From SIG673 sp045653945 (GTDB lineage Bacteria; Bacillota; Clostridia; Oscillospirales; CAG-272), in assembly GCA_045653945.1 (NCBI GenBank), contig JAZOML010000025.1:1-62378 (forward strand): a stretch of 62,378 bases of DNA. Direction: 5' to 3'. Every line of letters begins with the position of its first letter. Position 1 is the first letter of the stretch. The position numbers and the translations under genes were made by a program. The notes under the pieces were generated by a model that did not search any database, had not been told where the DNA came from, and was given only the letters and a program-made list of their open reading frames with translations. Below are positions 1 to 8,976 of this stretch, one piece after another.

Positions 1-1308
1 TGTCAGCAGAATGAGGCAGACAGCGAGCGCCTAAGGGGAACGCTTTGCTCACTTGGGTACGAGCTTGCAAGTGAGGAGAGCGGTGCGGAAATCATTCTTG
101 TTAACACCTGCGCGATACGTGAGCATGCCGAGATAAAGGCGCTCTCATCGGTCGGTCAGTATAAGCACTTAAAGGCTAAAAATCCAAAGCTTATAATAGG
201 TGTTTGCGGATGTATGGCAGCCGAGAAGCATAGAGCAGATCAGCTTAAAAACAGCTATACCTACGTTGATTTCACCTTACCGCCTGCAAGCGATACGCTT
301 CTTCCCGAGCTGATTTTCAAGGCTGTTCACAAAAAGCGCGATTTCACTCATCTTGAGTCTGCACCCCAGCTTTCAAACGTTCAGCCTATACGTGAAAAGG
401 GAAGCAAGGCCTGGGTCAGCATTATGTACGGGTGTAACAATTTTTGCACCTACTGTATTGTTCCTTACGTTCGCGGCAGGGAGCGTAGCCGAGAGCCTGA
501 GGCGGTGCTTGGTGAGGTACAGGAACTTATTAATGACGGAGTAAAATTTATCACCTTACTTGGGCAGAATGTTAACTCTTATTCCCCTGCGTCAAGAGAT
601 AATTACGGCTTTGCCGATTTACTTACCGATATTTGCTCGCTTGAGGGCGAGGCGATTATAAGCTTTATGACCAGCCACCCAAAGGATGCAACCGAGCAGC
701 TTATCGACGTTATTGCGGAAAATCCGCCAAGAAAAGGGAAAATCGGTATTGCAAGAAGATTTCATCTTCCTCTGCAATCGGGCAGCGACAGAATTTTAAA
801 GGCTATGAACCGTCATTACGATACAAAAAGATATCTACATCTTGTTGACTATATGAGAGAAAAAATGCCCGATATCGCCCTTACAAGTGATATTATTGTC
901 GGTTTCCCCACCGAAACCGAGGAGGAATTTCTGCAAACGCTTGATATTTTAAAGCGTGTGCGCTTTGATAATGTTTACTCATTCATTTATTCAAAGCGAA
1001 ACGGTACTCCCGCCGCCGAAATGGAGGGGCAAATTCCAGAGGATATCAAGGGAGAGCGTCTGCGTAGACTTCTTGAGGTTCAGGTTGCAATCGGCAAAGA
1101 AAAGTATCTTGACTCACTGGGTAAAACCTTACGCGCGCTTGTTGAGGGCGTAAGCAAAACTGATAACACAAAGCTTACCGCTAGAACGGAAGGCAACCGA
1201 CTTATACATTTTGAGGGCGATACCTCTCTTATAGGAGAGTACGTTCTTCTCCATATCGAAAGAGCCGAGGCGCAGGCGCTTTTCGGTAAATTTATAGCAA
1301 TAGATTAA
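1..1308 (+). CDS. miaB: tRNA-2-methylthio-N6-dimethylallyladenosine synthase MiaB (5' end outside window)
   Basis: Radical SAM methylthiotransferase that adds a methylthio group to i6A37 of tRNAs reading U-starting codons. The reading frame is open from base 1, so the first methionine in the window (214) is internal; 435 residues are visible and only the extreme N-terminus is missing. Seen: the three auxiliary-cluster cysteines of the N-terminal domain (C-QQNEADSE, NTCAIREHAE, GVCGCM), the radical SAM CxxxCxxC in YGCNNFCTYC, and a C-terminal TRAM-like region from about base 1110. It precedes mutS-mutL, a common Clostridia arrangement. Confidence 0.95.
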   Translation, partial: CQQNEADSERLRGTLCSLGYELASEESGAEIILVNTCAIREHAEIKALSSVGQYKHLKAKNPKLIIGVCGCMAAEKHRADQLKNSYTYVDFTLPPASDTLLPELIFKAVHKKRDFTHLESAPQLSNVQPIREKGSKAWVSIMYGCNNFCTYCIVPYVRGRERSREPEAVLGEVQELINDGVKFITLLGQNVNSYSPASRDNYGFADLLTDICSLEGEAIISFMTSHPKDATEQLIDVIAENPPRKGKIGIARRFHLPLQSGSDRILKAMNRHYDTKRYLHLVDYMREKMPDIALTSDIIVGFPTETEEEFLQTLDILKRVRFDNVYSFIYSKRNGTPAAEMEGQIPEDIKGERLRRLLEVQVAIGKEKYLDSLGKTLRALVEGVSKTDNTKLTARTEGNRLIHFEGDTSLIGEYVLLHIERAEAQALFGKFIAID

Positions 1309-1336
1309 ATTTGATTTTTTTACAACGGTATAACCT

Positions 1337-1460
1337 AGACCGATAAAAAACTTTCAAGACGAGGCACGACGATGCGGTGCAAGGCGAAGGCATACTTTGG
1401 TGTATGTCGAGCCGCACCCAAGGAAGAAACGAAGTATTTGAAAGGAATTTTACTCGGTCT
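1337..1460. repeat. 124-bp imperfect palindromic intergenic element between miaB and mutS
   Basis: The arms pair in nested order: AGACCGA (1337-1343) with TCGGTCT (1454-1460), CTTTCAA (1351-1357) with TTGAAAG (1438-1444), GGTGC with GCACC, and GGCATAC with GTATGTC around a short apical loop. Either strand would fold as one long hairpin. It ends just before the mutS ribosome binding site. No long poly-T follows, so it is a poor intrinsic terminator; a REP/MITE-like insert or an RNA processing structure is more likely. It is the only copy I can find in the window. Confidence 0.5.
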
Positions 1461-1488
1461 GTTGAATTGAAAGGATTACATAAAACCT

Positions 1489-4077
1489 ATGACTCCGATG
1501 ATGCAGCAATATTTAAACACAAAAAAACAGTACCCCGACGCGCTTCTCTTTTACCGCGTGGGCGATTTTTACGAGCTTTATTTTGACGATGCCGTAAAAG
1601 GTTCAAAGGCTCTTGAAATAAGGCTTACGGGTAAGGACTACGGCGAGGAAGAACGCGCCCCTATGGCGGGTATCCCCTATCACGCAGTTGATAAGTATAT
1701 CGCAAGACTTATTGCAAAGGGCTTTAAGGTCGTTATATGCGATCAGGTTGAGGACCCTGCAACAGCAAAGGGTATCGTAAAGCGTGAGGTAACGAGAATC
1801 ATTACACCGGGTACGGTTACCGACAACACAATGCTTGACGACACGCAGTATAACTTTATGTCATCGGTATTTATTGAGGGAAATAAGGCTGCTATTGCAT
1901 TTGTGGACGCATCTACGGGTGATATAAGCGCCACGCTGCTTGAGGGCGGCGACCTTATACACAAAATTATGGCGGAATCCGAAGCATACAGCCCCCGTGA
2001 AATAATAATCAACTTGCCCGTTGACGAGCATCCTCGTCTAAAAGAATACTACGTTGAAAGACTACACGCAATGGTTAACGATAATCTTGCAGATAGCTTC
2101 ATATATGAGGACAATCTTCTTACGGTTAAGAGGCAGTTTGGTAAACCGTATGCCGAAATGGGACTTGAAGACCGCACTATCGTTTGCTGTGTCGGTGCGC
2201 TACTTGCATACGTTGCAAACTCTCAAAAAACCGATATGTCATATATCAAGAAAATAAGTGTTTATTCAGGCGGTCAATTCCTTGAGCTTGACCCGAATAC
2301 AAGGCGTAATCTTGAAATTTGCGAAACTATGCGCACAAAAGAGAAAAAAGGCTCTCTTCTTTGGGTGCTTGACCGAACAAAGTGCTCTATGGGCGCAAGA
2401 CTTCTTCGTAAGTGGCTTGAGCTTCCGCTTGTAAATGCACATTACATAACAAGACGTCAGGAGGCTATCGAGGAGCTTAAGGAAAACTATATGCTCCGAG
2501 AGGAAATTGCAGAGTCGCTTCGCTCCGTTCTTGATATTGAACGTCTTATGGCAAAGGTAGTTTACGGCACTGCAAACGCAAGAGATTTAAGAGCTGTTGC
2601 CGAATCGCTTGCGGTTATCAAGCCGATAATCGAGCTTATGAACGGTGTCGAGTGCGATGAGCTTGTCAATTTAAAGATTTCTCTTGACCCGCTTGACGAT
2701 TTCGTAGATACGATTTTAAATTCTCTTCTTGCCGACGCACCGCTCACCGTCCGAGAGGGAAAAATGTTTAACAAGGGTGTTAACGCAGAGCGCGACGAGC
2801 TTGAAAACCTGCTTGAAAACAGTCAACAGTATCTTGACCAGCTTGTAGAGGAGGAGCGTCAGGTAACGGGCATTAATAACCTTAAATACGGCTATAACAG
2901 AGTCTTCGGCTATTATATTGAGGTTACTAACGCAAATAAATCCGAGCCGCTTCCCGACTACTACATCAGAAAACAAACCCTTACAAATGCCGAAAGATAT
3001 ATTACTCCTAAGCTAAAGGAGCTTGAATCGGCAATTCTCGGCGCCTCTGAAAAGCTTTGCGCACTTGAATACCGTATGTTCTGCGAGCTTCGTGATAAGA
3101 CAACGGCATACACTGAAAAAATACAAAACAATGCCTCGCTTATCGCCTTGCTTGACGTTTACGTCAGCCTTGCCGAGGTTGCCGAGCGCAATAATTTCGT
3201 CCGTCCCGAAATTGGATATGACGACGTTATTTCGATTAAAGACGGACGACACCCCGTTGTAGAGCAGTTTGTTCGAGATAGCTATTTTGTGCCAAACGAT
3301 ACCTATCTTGACACAAAAAGCAACCGTCTTATGCTTATAACCGGTCCTAATATGGCAGGTAAATCTACATATATGCGTCAGGTTGCGCTTATTACTCTTA
3401 TGGCGCAGGTCGGCTCGTTTGTTCCTGCCGCCGAGGCTCATATAGGTATTGTCGATAAGATTTTCACAAGAGTCGGCGCATCCGACGACCTTGCTTCAGG
3501 TCAGTCAACCTTTATGCTTGAAATGAATGAGGTTGCCTATATTCTCAAAAACGCAACCAAGCGCTCACTTATTATATACGACGAAATAGGCCGAGGCACA
3601 AGTACGTTTGACGGTATGAGTATTGCAAAGGCTGTTGCCGAGTACACCGCAGGAAAAAAGCTTGGCGCTAAAACACTGTTTGCAACACACTATCACGAGC
3701 TTACTGCACTTGAGGACGATATTCAGGGTGTGGTAAACTACAACATCGCCGCAAAGAAAAAGGGCGATGACATAATATTCTTGCGGAAAATTGTCAAGGG
3801 CAGTGCAGACGAGAGCTACGGTATTGAGGTTGCAAAGCTCGCAGGCGTACCAAATGAAATAATCAAGAGAGCCAAGGACGTGCTTGTCGAGATTGAAAAC
3901 GGCTCTTCTGCGCCAGTGCGTGAGAAAAAATCAGCTGAGCCTGACATCGGTATTAATTTCTCGTTTGCAGATATGGCAAACGCCGAGCTTGCTGAAAAAA
4001 TTAAAAACTGCGATATTAATACACTTACACCTATTGAAGCTCTTAACTTCATTTTTGAACTCAAAAAACTCGTATAA
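1489..4077 (+). CDS. mutS: DNA mismatch repair ATPase MutS
   Basis: Recognises mismatches and small loops and recruits MutL. The protein has 862 residues, the usual MutS1 size. The N-terminal mismatch-binding domain starts TPMMQQY and contains the FYRVGDFYEL region with the conserved Phe-x-Glu. The C-terminal ABC ATPase shows Walker A GPNMAGKS near residue 619, Walker B DEIGRGTSTFDG near 696 and ATHYHEL. AAAGGA at 1470-1475 lies 13 bp before the ATG. mutL follows after 21 bp, so the two are probably co-transcribed. Confidence 0.98.
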   Translation: MTPMMQQYLNTKKQYPDALLFYRVGDFYELYFDDAVKGSKALEIRLTGKDYGEEERAPMAGIPYHAVDKYIARLIAKGFKVVICDQVEDPATAKGIVKREVTRIITPGTVTDNTMLDDTQYNFMSSVFIEGNKAAIAFVDASTGDISATLLEGGDLIHKIMAESEAYSPREIIINLPVDEHPRLKEYYVERLHAMVNDNLADSFIYEDNLLTVKRQFGKPYAEMGLEDRTIVCCVGALLAYVANSQKTDMSYIKKISVYSGGQFLELDPNTRRNLEICETMRTKEKKGSLLWVLDRTKCSMGARLLRKWLELPLVNAHYITRRQEAIEELKENYMLREEIAESLRSVLDIERLMAKVVYGTANARDLRAVAESLAVIKPIIELMNGVECDELVNLKISLDPLDDFVDTILNSLLADAPLTVREGKMFNKGVNAERDELENLLENSQQYLDQLVEEERQVTGINNLKYGYNRVFGYYIEVTNANKSEPLPDYYIRKQTLTNAERYITPKLKELESAILGASEKLCALEYRMFCELRDKTTAYTEKIQNNASLIALLDVYVSLAEVAERNNFVRPEIGYDDVISIKDGRHPVVEQFVRDSYFVPNDTYLDTKSNRLMLITGPNMAGKSTYMRQVALITLMAQVGSFVPAAEAHIGIVDKIFTRVGASDDLASGQSTFMLEMNEVAYILKNATKRSLIIYDEIGRGTSTFDGMSIAKAVAEYTAGKKLGAKTLFATHYHELTALEDDIQGVVNYNIAAKKKGDDIIFLRKIVKGSADESYGIEVAKLAGVPNEIIKRAKDVLVEIENGSSAPVREKKSAEPDIGINFSFADMANAELAEKIKNCDINTLTPIEALNFIFELKKLV

Positions 4078-4098
4078 AAATCCCGAAAGGAACAAAAA

Positions 4099-6192
4099 AT
4101 GGGAATAATTAACGTTCTCGACCCACAGGTCGCTAACTTAATAGCAGCAGGCGAGGTTGTTGACCGACCTGCCTCGGTAATAAAAGAATTGCTTGAAAAC
4201 GCAATCGACGCAGGCGCAAAAAACGTTACCGTCGAAATTAAGCGCGGCGGTATAACCTTTATGCGTGTAACGGACGACGGATGCGGTATGTCGCGCGATG
4301 ACGTGCCCGTATGTATTCGCAGGCACGCAACGAGCAAAATACGCACAGAGGGCGACCTTGACGGAATTTTAACGCTAGGATTCAGAGGTGAGGCTTTGGC
4401 GGCAATCGGTTCGGTTTCCACGCTCCGAATAATGACAAAGCAAAAAGAAAGCACTATGGGTACGGTGCTTACCTGCTCGGGCGGAGAAATACGTGAAATA
4501 ATCGAAAGCGGCTGTCCAAATGGAACAACGATTATAGTCGAGGAGCTTTTTGCAAACGTACCCGCAAGAAGAAAATTCCTCAAAAAAGACACATCTGAGG
4601 CTCTTGCCTGTGCGGCAGTAGTTGAAAAAATTGCACTTTCTCGCCCCGACCTCTCTATCAAGTTTATTTCGGACGGTGTAGTTAAATTTTCAACAAGCGG
4701 CGATAACAATTTGCAAAGCTGTATTTATGCCGTCCTCGGAAGAGATTTTGCAAAAAAGCTGGTGCAGGTACACGGGCTTACGGGCGGTATCGAGGTAATC
4801 GGATACGTAGGTACACCTGAAAATATAAGAGCAAATAGAAATTATCAAAATTTCTTTATAAACGGACGTTACGTTAAGAGCCGTACAGCTATGGCGGCGC
4901 TTGAACAGGCGTTTAACTCATACATACCCTCGGACAAGTTCCCCGTATGTGTGCTTGAGCTTAAAATACATCCTGCGCTTGTTGACGTAAACGTACACCC
5001 TGCAAAGCTTGAAGTAAAATTTTCAAACGAGCAGGCGGTTTTTGATGCAGTATATTCCGCTGTAAGAACCTCGCTTGAAAGCAAACTGCCCCGTCCCGAA
5101 TTTTCACTGAAAACAAAGGACGAGGTACGACGCGAGGCAACGGCAAATGCTTTTGTGCCGATAAAGGATAGCCCTTCGGATATCAGCGAGGGAAAAGGCA
5201 CTCAAATAACCATTGCGGATATGGAAAAGCGTTCGCAGGCGGTATCCGACAGGCATCTTTACGGTGTTTCCTCCGAAAACGAGCTTCCCCCTCATTTGCG
5301 CTATACGCAAAAAACGGAAGAATCGAAAACCTCATCTTTGCCGTTTTCAATTGACACAACGGTTGATAGCTCAATTAATCAACAAACAACAAGGGAAGCT
5401 CCCGTAAGTACCCAAAAAGAAGAGCCTAAAAATATTCCAACCGTAGAGTTTGACGACAGTGCGTTTTCGATACCCAAAGCGCCTACAATTGCACCCGTAA
5501 CACAAAAAAGCGAGATTACTATCCCCGAAAACAAGCCTGGCACAACTGAAAAGCCGCAATATTCGGTAAGCAATATTCCGCGCCCCTCAGCTACCGCCGA
5601 AATAAAAGAAATACCGCCTTACAAGTATCTTGGTGAGGCGTTTAACTCATACGTTATGATTGAGCTTGACGGTGTGCTTATTATGATTGACAAACACGCA
5701 GCACACGAGCGCATACTCTTTGAGGATATGAAGGAAGGACTGAAAAACGGTGCGGATAGCCAAATACTTATGGTGCCGCTTATCACCTCACTTTCCAACG
5801 AGGAGCTTGACGCTGCACAAAGCTACAAGGCGGAAATTTCCTCAATGGGATATGAGTTTTCAGCGGAAAGCGCACGTGAGGTACAAATAACCGCAATTCC
5901 GACCTGCATAAGCTCAGACGATGCCGTTACGCTTTTCGTTACCGTTTGCGGTCAGCTTGCATCAGGCACCGGCAGTCTTGACGTAACAAGAAATATTTTC
6001 TTTGAGCAGGCGCTCTATCAGGCATCCTGCAAGGCGGCAATCAAGGCAGGCAGGGTTTACGATGAAGCATTTATTAAGTGGGTATGCGACAGAGTTGTAA
6101 CCGACCCTGCAATTCGCTTTTGCCCTCACGGACGCCCTGTTGCATTTGAGCTTTCTAAGGACGAAATCGAGCATAGATTTAAACGTAAATAA
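4099..6192 (+). CDS. mutL: DNA mismatch repair protein MutL (endonuclease type)
   Basis: Couples MutS mismatch recognition to strand nicking. The protein has 697 residues. The N-terminal GHKL ATPase shows ENAIDAGA, DDGCGM and GFRGEALAAI. A Pro/Thr/Lys-rich linker (about residues 340-505) precedes the C-terminal domain. That domain has DKHAAHERILFE near residue 530, matching the metal-dependent nicking motif DxHAxxExxxxE, plus SCKAAIKAG and CPHGRP near 674. It is therefore the endonuclease-active MutL expected where MutH is absent. The RBS AAAGGA precedes the ATG. Confidence 0.98.
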   Translation: MGIINVLDPQVANLIAAGEVVDRPASVIKELLENAIDAGAKNVTVEIKRGGITFMRVTDDGCGMSRDDVPVCIRRHATSKIRTEGDLDGILTLGFRGEALAAIGSVSTLRIMTKQKESTMGTVLTCSGGEIREIIESGCPNGTTIIVEELFANVPARRKFLKKDTSEALACAAVVEKIALSRPDLSIKFISDGVVKFSTSGDNNLQSCIYAVLGRDFAKKLVQVHGLTGGIEVIGYVGTPENIRANRNYQNFFINGRYVKSRTAMAALEQAFNSYIPSDKFPVCVLELKIHPALVDVNVHPAKLEVKFSNEQAVFDAVYSAVRTSLESKLPRPEFSLKTKDEVRREATANAFVPIKDSPSDISEGKGTQITIADMEKRSQAVSDRHLYGVSSENELPPHLRYTQKTEESKTSSLPFSIDTTVDSSINQQTTREAPVSTQKEEPKNIPTVEFDDSAFSIPKAPTIAPVTQKSEITIPENKPGTTEKPQYSVSNIPRPSATAEIKEIPPYKYLGEAFNSYVMIELDGVLIMIDKHAAHERILFEDMKEGLKNGADSQILMVPLITSLSNEELDAAQSYKAEISSMGYEFSAESAREVQITAIPTCISSDDAVTLFVTVCGQLASGTGSLDVTRNIFFEQALYQASCKAAIKAGRVYDEAFIKWVCDRVVTDPAIRFCPHGRPVAFELSKDEIEHRFKRK

Positions 6193-6215
6193 TTACTATA
6201 AAAGGATATACAAAA

Positions 6216-7367
6216 ATGTCAGAACCAAAGAAACTTCCATTTACAGTGCTTAAAACCGAGGGCAAAGCCCGTCGCGGCGTTATGCACACCGTTCACGGCG
6301 ATATTCAAACTCCCGTATTTATGAACGTAGGCACAAGTGCCGTTATAAAAGGCGGAGTGGCTCTTCCCGAGCTTGTTGACTGCAAGTGTCAGGTCGAGCT
6401 TTCAAACACATATCATCTTCACATACGTCCGGGCGATAAGCTCATCAAAAGGCTTGGCGGACTTCACAAGTTTGCAGGCTGGAACGGGCCTATTCTTACC
6501 GACAGCGGCGGATTTCAGGTATTCTCTCTTGCAAAGCTCCGTCGCATAAAGGAAGAGGGCGTATATTTCCAATCGCATATGGACGGTCAGAGAATTTTTA
6601 TGGGTCCCGAGGAAAGTATGCAAATACAGTCAAACCTCGGCTCTACTATCGCTATGGCGTTTGACGAGTGTATTGAAAACCCTTGCGAATATAACTATGC
6701 AAAGAAAAGCACCGAGCGGACAACACGTTGGCTTATCCGCTGCAAAAAGGAGATGGAGCGTCTTAATTCTCTTCCCGACACGATAAACCCAAACCAAATG
6801 CTTTTTGCAATCAATCAGGGTAGCACCTATGATAATCTGCGTATCGAGCATATGAAGCGAATTGCCGAGCTTGACCTTGACGGATATGCTATCGGCGGTC
6901 TTGCGGTTGGAGAAACGGCTGACGTTATGTATCATATAATCGAGCAGGTCGAGCCTTACGCACCTGCCGAAAAGCCCCGTTATCTTATGGGTGTCGGCAC
7001 TCCGCAAAATATTCTTGAAGCAGTACGTAGAGGCGTTGATTTCTTTGACTGTGTAATGCCAAGTAGAAACGCAAGACACGGTAATCTTTTCACTTGGAGC
7101 GGTAAGCTCAATCTCTCTAACGAGAAGTTCTTTGACGATGAGCGTCCACTTGACCCCGACTGCGACTGTCCCGTATGTAAGACTTATTCAAGAGCATATA
7201 TCCGTCATCTTTTCAAGGCAAGAGAAATGCTCGGTATGCGACTTTGCGTAATTCATAATTTGTATTTCTACAATACACTTATGGAGCGTATCCGCGAAGC
7301 TCTTGACAAGGGCGAATTTGAGCAGTTCTTCCACAAGTGGATAGATATTTTAGGTCAAAAGATATAA
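6216..7367 (+). CDS. tgt: tRNA-guanine transglycosylase
   Basis: Exchanges guanine 34 of GUN-anticodon tRNAs for a queuosine precursor. The 383-residue length is normal. Visible: the DSGGFQVFSL substrate/catalytic region near residue 98, FDCVMPSRNARHG carrying the nucleophilic Asp, and the zinc site CDCPVC followed by a His around 316-345. It starts 23 bp after mutL with an AAAGGA RBS and is the last gene of the miaB-mutS-mutL-tgt run, ending at a strong terminator. No other queuosine genes are visible. Confidence 0.97.
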   Translation: MSEPKKLPFTVLKTEGKARRGVMHTVHGDIQTPVFMNVGTSAVIKGGVALPELVDCKCQVELSNTYHLHIRPGDKLIKRLGGLHKFAGWNGPILTDSGGFQVFSLAKLRRIKEEGVYFQSHMDGQRIFMGPEESMQIQSNLGSTIAMAFDECIENPCEYNYAKKSTERTTRWLIRCKKEMERLNSLPDTINPNQMLFAINQGSTYDNLRIEHMKRIAELDLDGYAIGGLAVGETADVMYHIIEQVEPYAPAEKPRYLMGVGTPQNILEAVRRGVDFFDCVMPSRNARHGNLFTWSGKLNLSNEKFFDDERPLDPDCDCPVCKTYSRAYIRHLFKAREMLGMRLCVIHNLYFYNTLMERIREALDKGEFEQFFHKWIDILGQKI

Positions 7368-7370
7368 AAG

Positions 7371-7400
7371 AAAACGGCACTTTAAAAGTGCCGTTTTTAT
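7371..7400. terminator. Intrinsic terminator between tgt and mntP
   Basis: The perfect stem AACGGCACTT / AAGTGCCGTT has a short A-rich loop, with a T run on the plus side and an A run before it. It can stop transcription from both convergent genes. Confidence 0.9.
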
Positions 7401-7982
7401 TTACCCTATTAACCCTGTAATAAAGATTTCAATACCGATGAGTATCAAAATTACACCGCCAAGCACACTCGCTTTGCAGGAAATAAAGTCGCCGAATTTC
7501 TGTCCTATAAACACACCCGCAAGGCATATTATAAAGGTAAGCGCGGTTATTATCGCAACACTTATCAGTGTTTCCCAAATATTCTGCTCCGCTATTGCAA
7601 AGCCAACCGAAAGCGCATCAATTGACGTTGCAATTCCCTGCACAATAAGAAGCCAAAGGGTGAGAGGCTTACTATCATCCTCGCAATCACATTTCTTTTT
7701 AAGTCCCTCATAGAGCATCTTGCCGCCGATAAACGAGAGAAGCGCAAGTGCAATAAATGGTATGAATTTTTCAAATATCGCAAACTGCTCTGCAAGTGTA
7801 TGCACGCATATCCAGCCAATAAGCGGCATAATTCCCTGAAATACACCAAAAACGGTTGCTATAAGCAGTGCCTTTCGTTTGTGCATTTTCGGCTCGTGAA
7901 GCCCGTTTGCAAGGGAAACGGAAAATGCGTCCATTGCAAGTCCTACGCCAAGTGCAAAGCTTTCTAAAATAAGTATCCACAT
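7401..7982 (-). CDS. mntP: Manganese efflux pump MntP
   Basis: Small inner-membrane Mn2+ exporter of the DUF204/MntP family. The 193 residues contain six predicted membrane helices in two repeats. The repeats carry the paired family motifs AMDAFSVS (helix 1) and SIDALSVGFA (helix 4), whose Asp residues are needed for transport. RBS AAAGAGG. The 5' leader predicted from its promoter is only about 25 nt, so the usual Mn2+ riboswitch is absent; regulation, if any, would be at the promoter. Confidence 0.93.
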   Translation of the reverse strand: MWILILESFALGVGLAMDAFSVSLANGLHEPKMHKRKALLIATVFGVFQGIMPLIGWICVHTLAEQFAIFEKFIPFIALALLSFIGGKMLYEGLKKKCDCEDDSKPLTLWLLIVQGIATSIDALSVGFAIAEQNIWETLISVAIITALTFIICLAGVFIGQKFGDFISCKASVLGGVILILIGIEIFITGLIG

Positions 7983-8013
7983 AATTTTTAAACCTCTTTA
8001 TTTTATCCTTACT

Positions 8014-8042
8014 ATTATAACATAAGGAAGAAAAAATGTCAA
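8014..8042 (-). promoter_or_regulatory. mntP promoter
   Basis: TTGACA (8037-8042) and TATAAT (8014-8019) are separated by 17 bp on the minus strand, a perfect sigma-A match. The TTGACA abuts the end of the upstream AraC gene. Confidence 0.85.
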
Positions 8043-8828
8043 TTACCCCTTATAATTTTTAGGAGATACACCTATATTTTTCTTAAAAACGCTTGAAAAA
8101 TAGTACACGTTTTCAAATCCGCATTGCTCTGCTATTTCGCTAACCGAATATCGTCCCGTTATAAGAAGCTCCTTTGCGTATTCAAGGCGAAGGTGAGTGA
8201 GGTATTTGACAGGTGGCATACCGTATCTTGCGATAAAAAGCTCTTTAAAATAAGAATAGCTCATACCTGTGCAGGCACAAAGCGCTCCGTAATCAAACTC
8301 TTTATTTTTAAAATTTTCTATCATATATTCGTGAGCAAGGTCAAGCTTTTTGGCTTGGCTTGACGGCAAATACATAGTGTTTTGCTTTTGCAGAGCAGCT
8401 ATTATCTCATAAAAAACCGACATGCATTTTGCGTAGTATCCCTCTTTTTTTGCAGACCATAAATTATAAATTTTAAGAAAGTTATTTTTAAGTTCCGCCA
8501 TATCGGTAAGTCCTATTCCAACACTCGGCATAGAGGTATCGGTATCAAAATATATATCGATACAAATACCGTTTTCCTCCTTTTCAACACGGTATTCATA
8601 TCCTTTATCAAGCTTCGGAAGGTAACGTATACTGTTTTCGCAGTCGGTAATTTCCACACCGTTAAAGTAGGTTTTACCCTTACCCGATATAAAGAAAATA
8701 AGCTCGTAAAGAGGGGGAGCCGGGTTATAATTAAATATTTTCTTTCCCTGCATTTCCTTTGACGTTTCATATTTTGCAACGGAAACTATTTTGCTAATAT
8801 TGATCGCTGCATCATCAAAAATTTTCAT
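8043..8828 (-). CDS. AraC-family transcriptional regulator, divergent from GRE gene
   Basis: 261 residues with an N-terminal cupin-like ligand domain (about 1-150) and a C-terminal double helix-turn-helix (about 165-261) containing MSYSYFKELF and the AraC signature region VSEIAEQCGFENVYYFSSVFK ending GVSPKNY. It starts at an ATG preceded by GAGGTG. It is transcribed divergently from the GRE at 8977 across a 148-bp region holding both promoters, so it most likely controls that gene. The inducer is unknown. Confidence 0.88.
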   Translation of the reverse strand: MKIFDDAAINISKIVSVAKYETSKEMQGKKIFNYNPAPPLYELIFFISGKGKTYFNGVEITDCENSIRYLPKLDKGYEYRVEKEENGICIDIYFDTDTSMPSVGIGLTDMAELKNNFLKIYNLWSAKKEGYYAKCMSVFYEIIAALQKQNTMYLPSSQAKKLDLAHEYMIENFKNKEFDYGALCACTGMSYSYFKELFIARYGMPPVKYLTHLRLEYAKELLITGRYSVSEIAEQCGFENVYYFSSVFKKNIGVSPKNYKG

Positions 8829-8846
8829 TTTATCACCTCGTTTTTT

Positions 8847-8875
8847 ATTGTATCACACAAAATATTTTCTGTCAA
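8847..8875 (-). promoter_or_regulatory. Promoter of the AraC gene at 8043-8828
   Basis: TTGACA (8870-8875), a 17-bp spacer and TACAAT (8847-8852) on the minus strand. Confidence 0.8.
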
Positions 8876-8913
8876 TAATCACCGTCATAAATTATAAAAA
8901 ATCATAATTTCAA

Positions 8914-8942
8914 TTTACATTTTATTTTTTATATTATATACT
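8914..8942 (+). promoter_or_regulatory. Promoter of the glycyl radical enzyme gene at 8977
   Basis: TTTACA (8914-8919), a 17-bp spacer and TATACT (8937-8942). It is followed by GGAGG at 8967-8971, five bases before the ATG. Confidence 0.75.
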
Positions 8943-8976
8943 GTAAGTAACGTGAAAATAAAAATCGGAGGTTTTT

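Noticed and set aside
1377..1586. 69-residue plus-strand frame upstream of mutS
   Set aside because: It covers the palindromic element and the mutS start in another frame and has no RBS.
3816..4709. 297-residue minus-strand open frame across the mutS-mutL junction
   Set aside because: Fully antisense to two clearly recognised genes, low-complexity Ser/Ile-rich, and without an RBS.
7983..8042. Mn2+ (yybP-ykoY) riboswitch before mntP
   Set aside because: The promoter leaves a leader of only about 25 nt, too short for that riboswitch.
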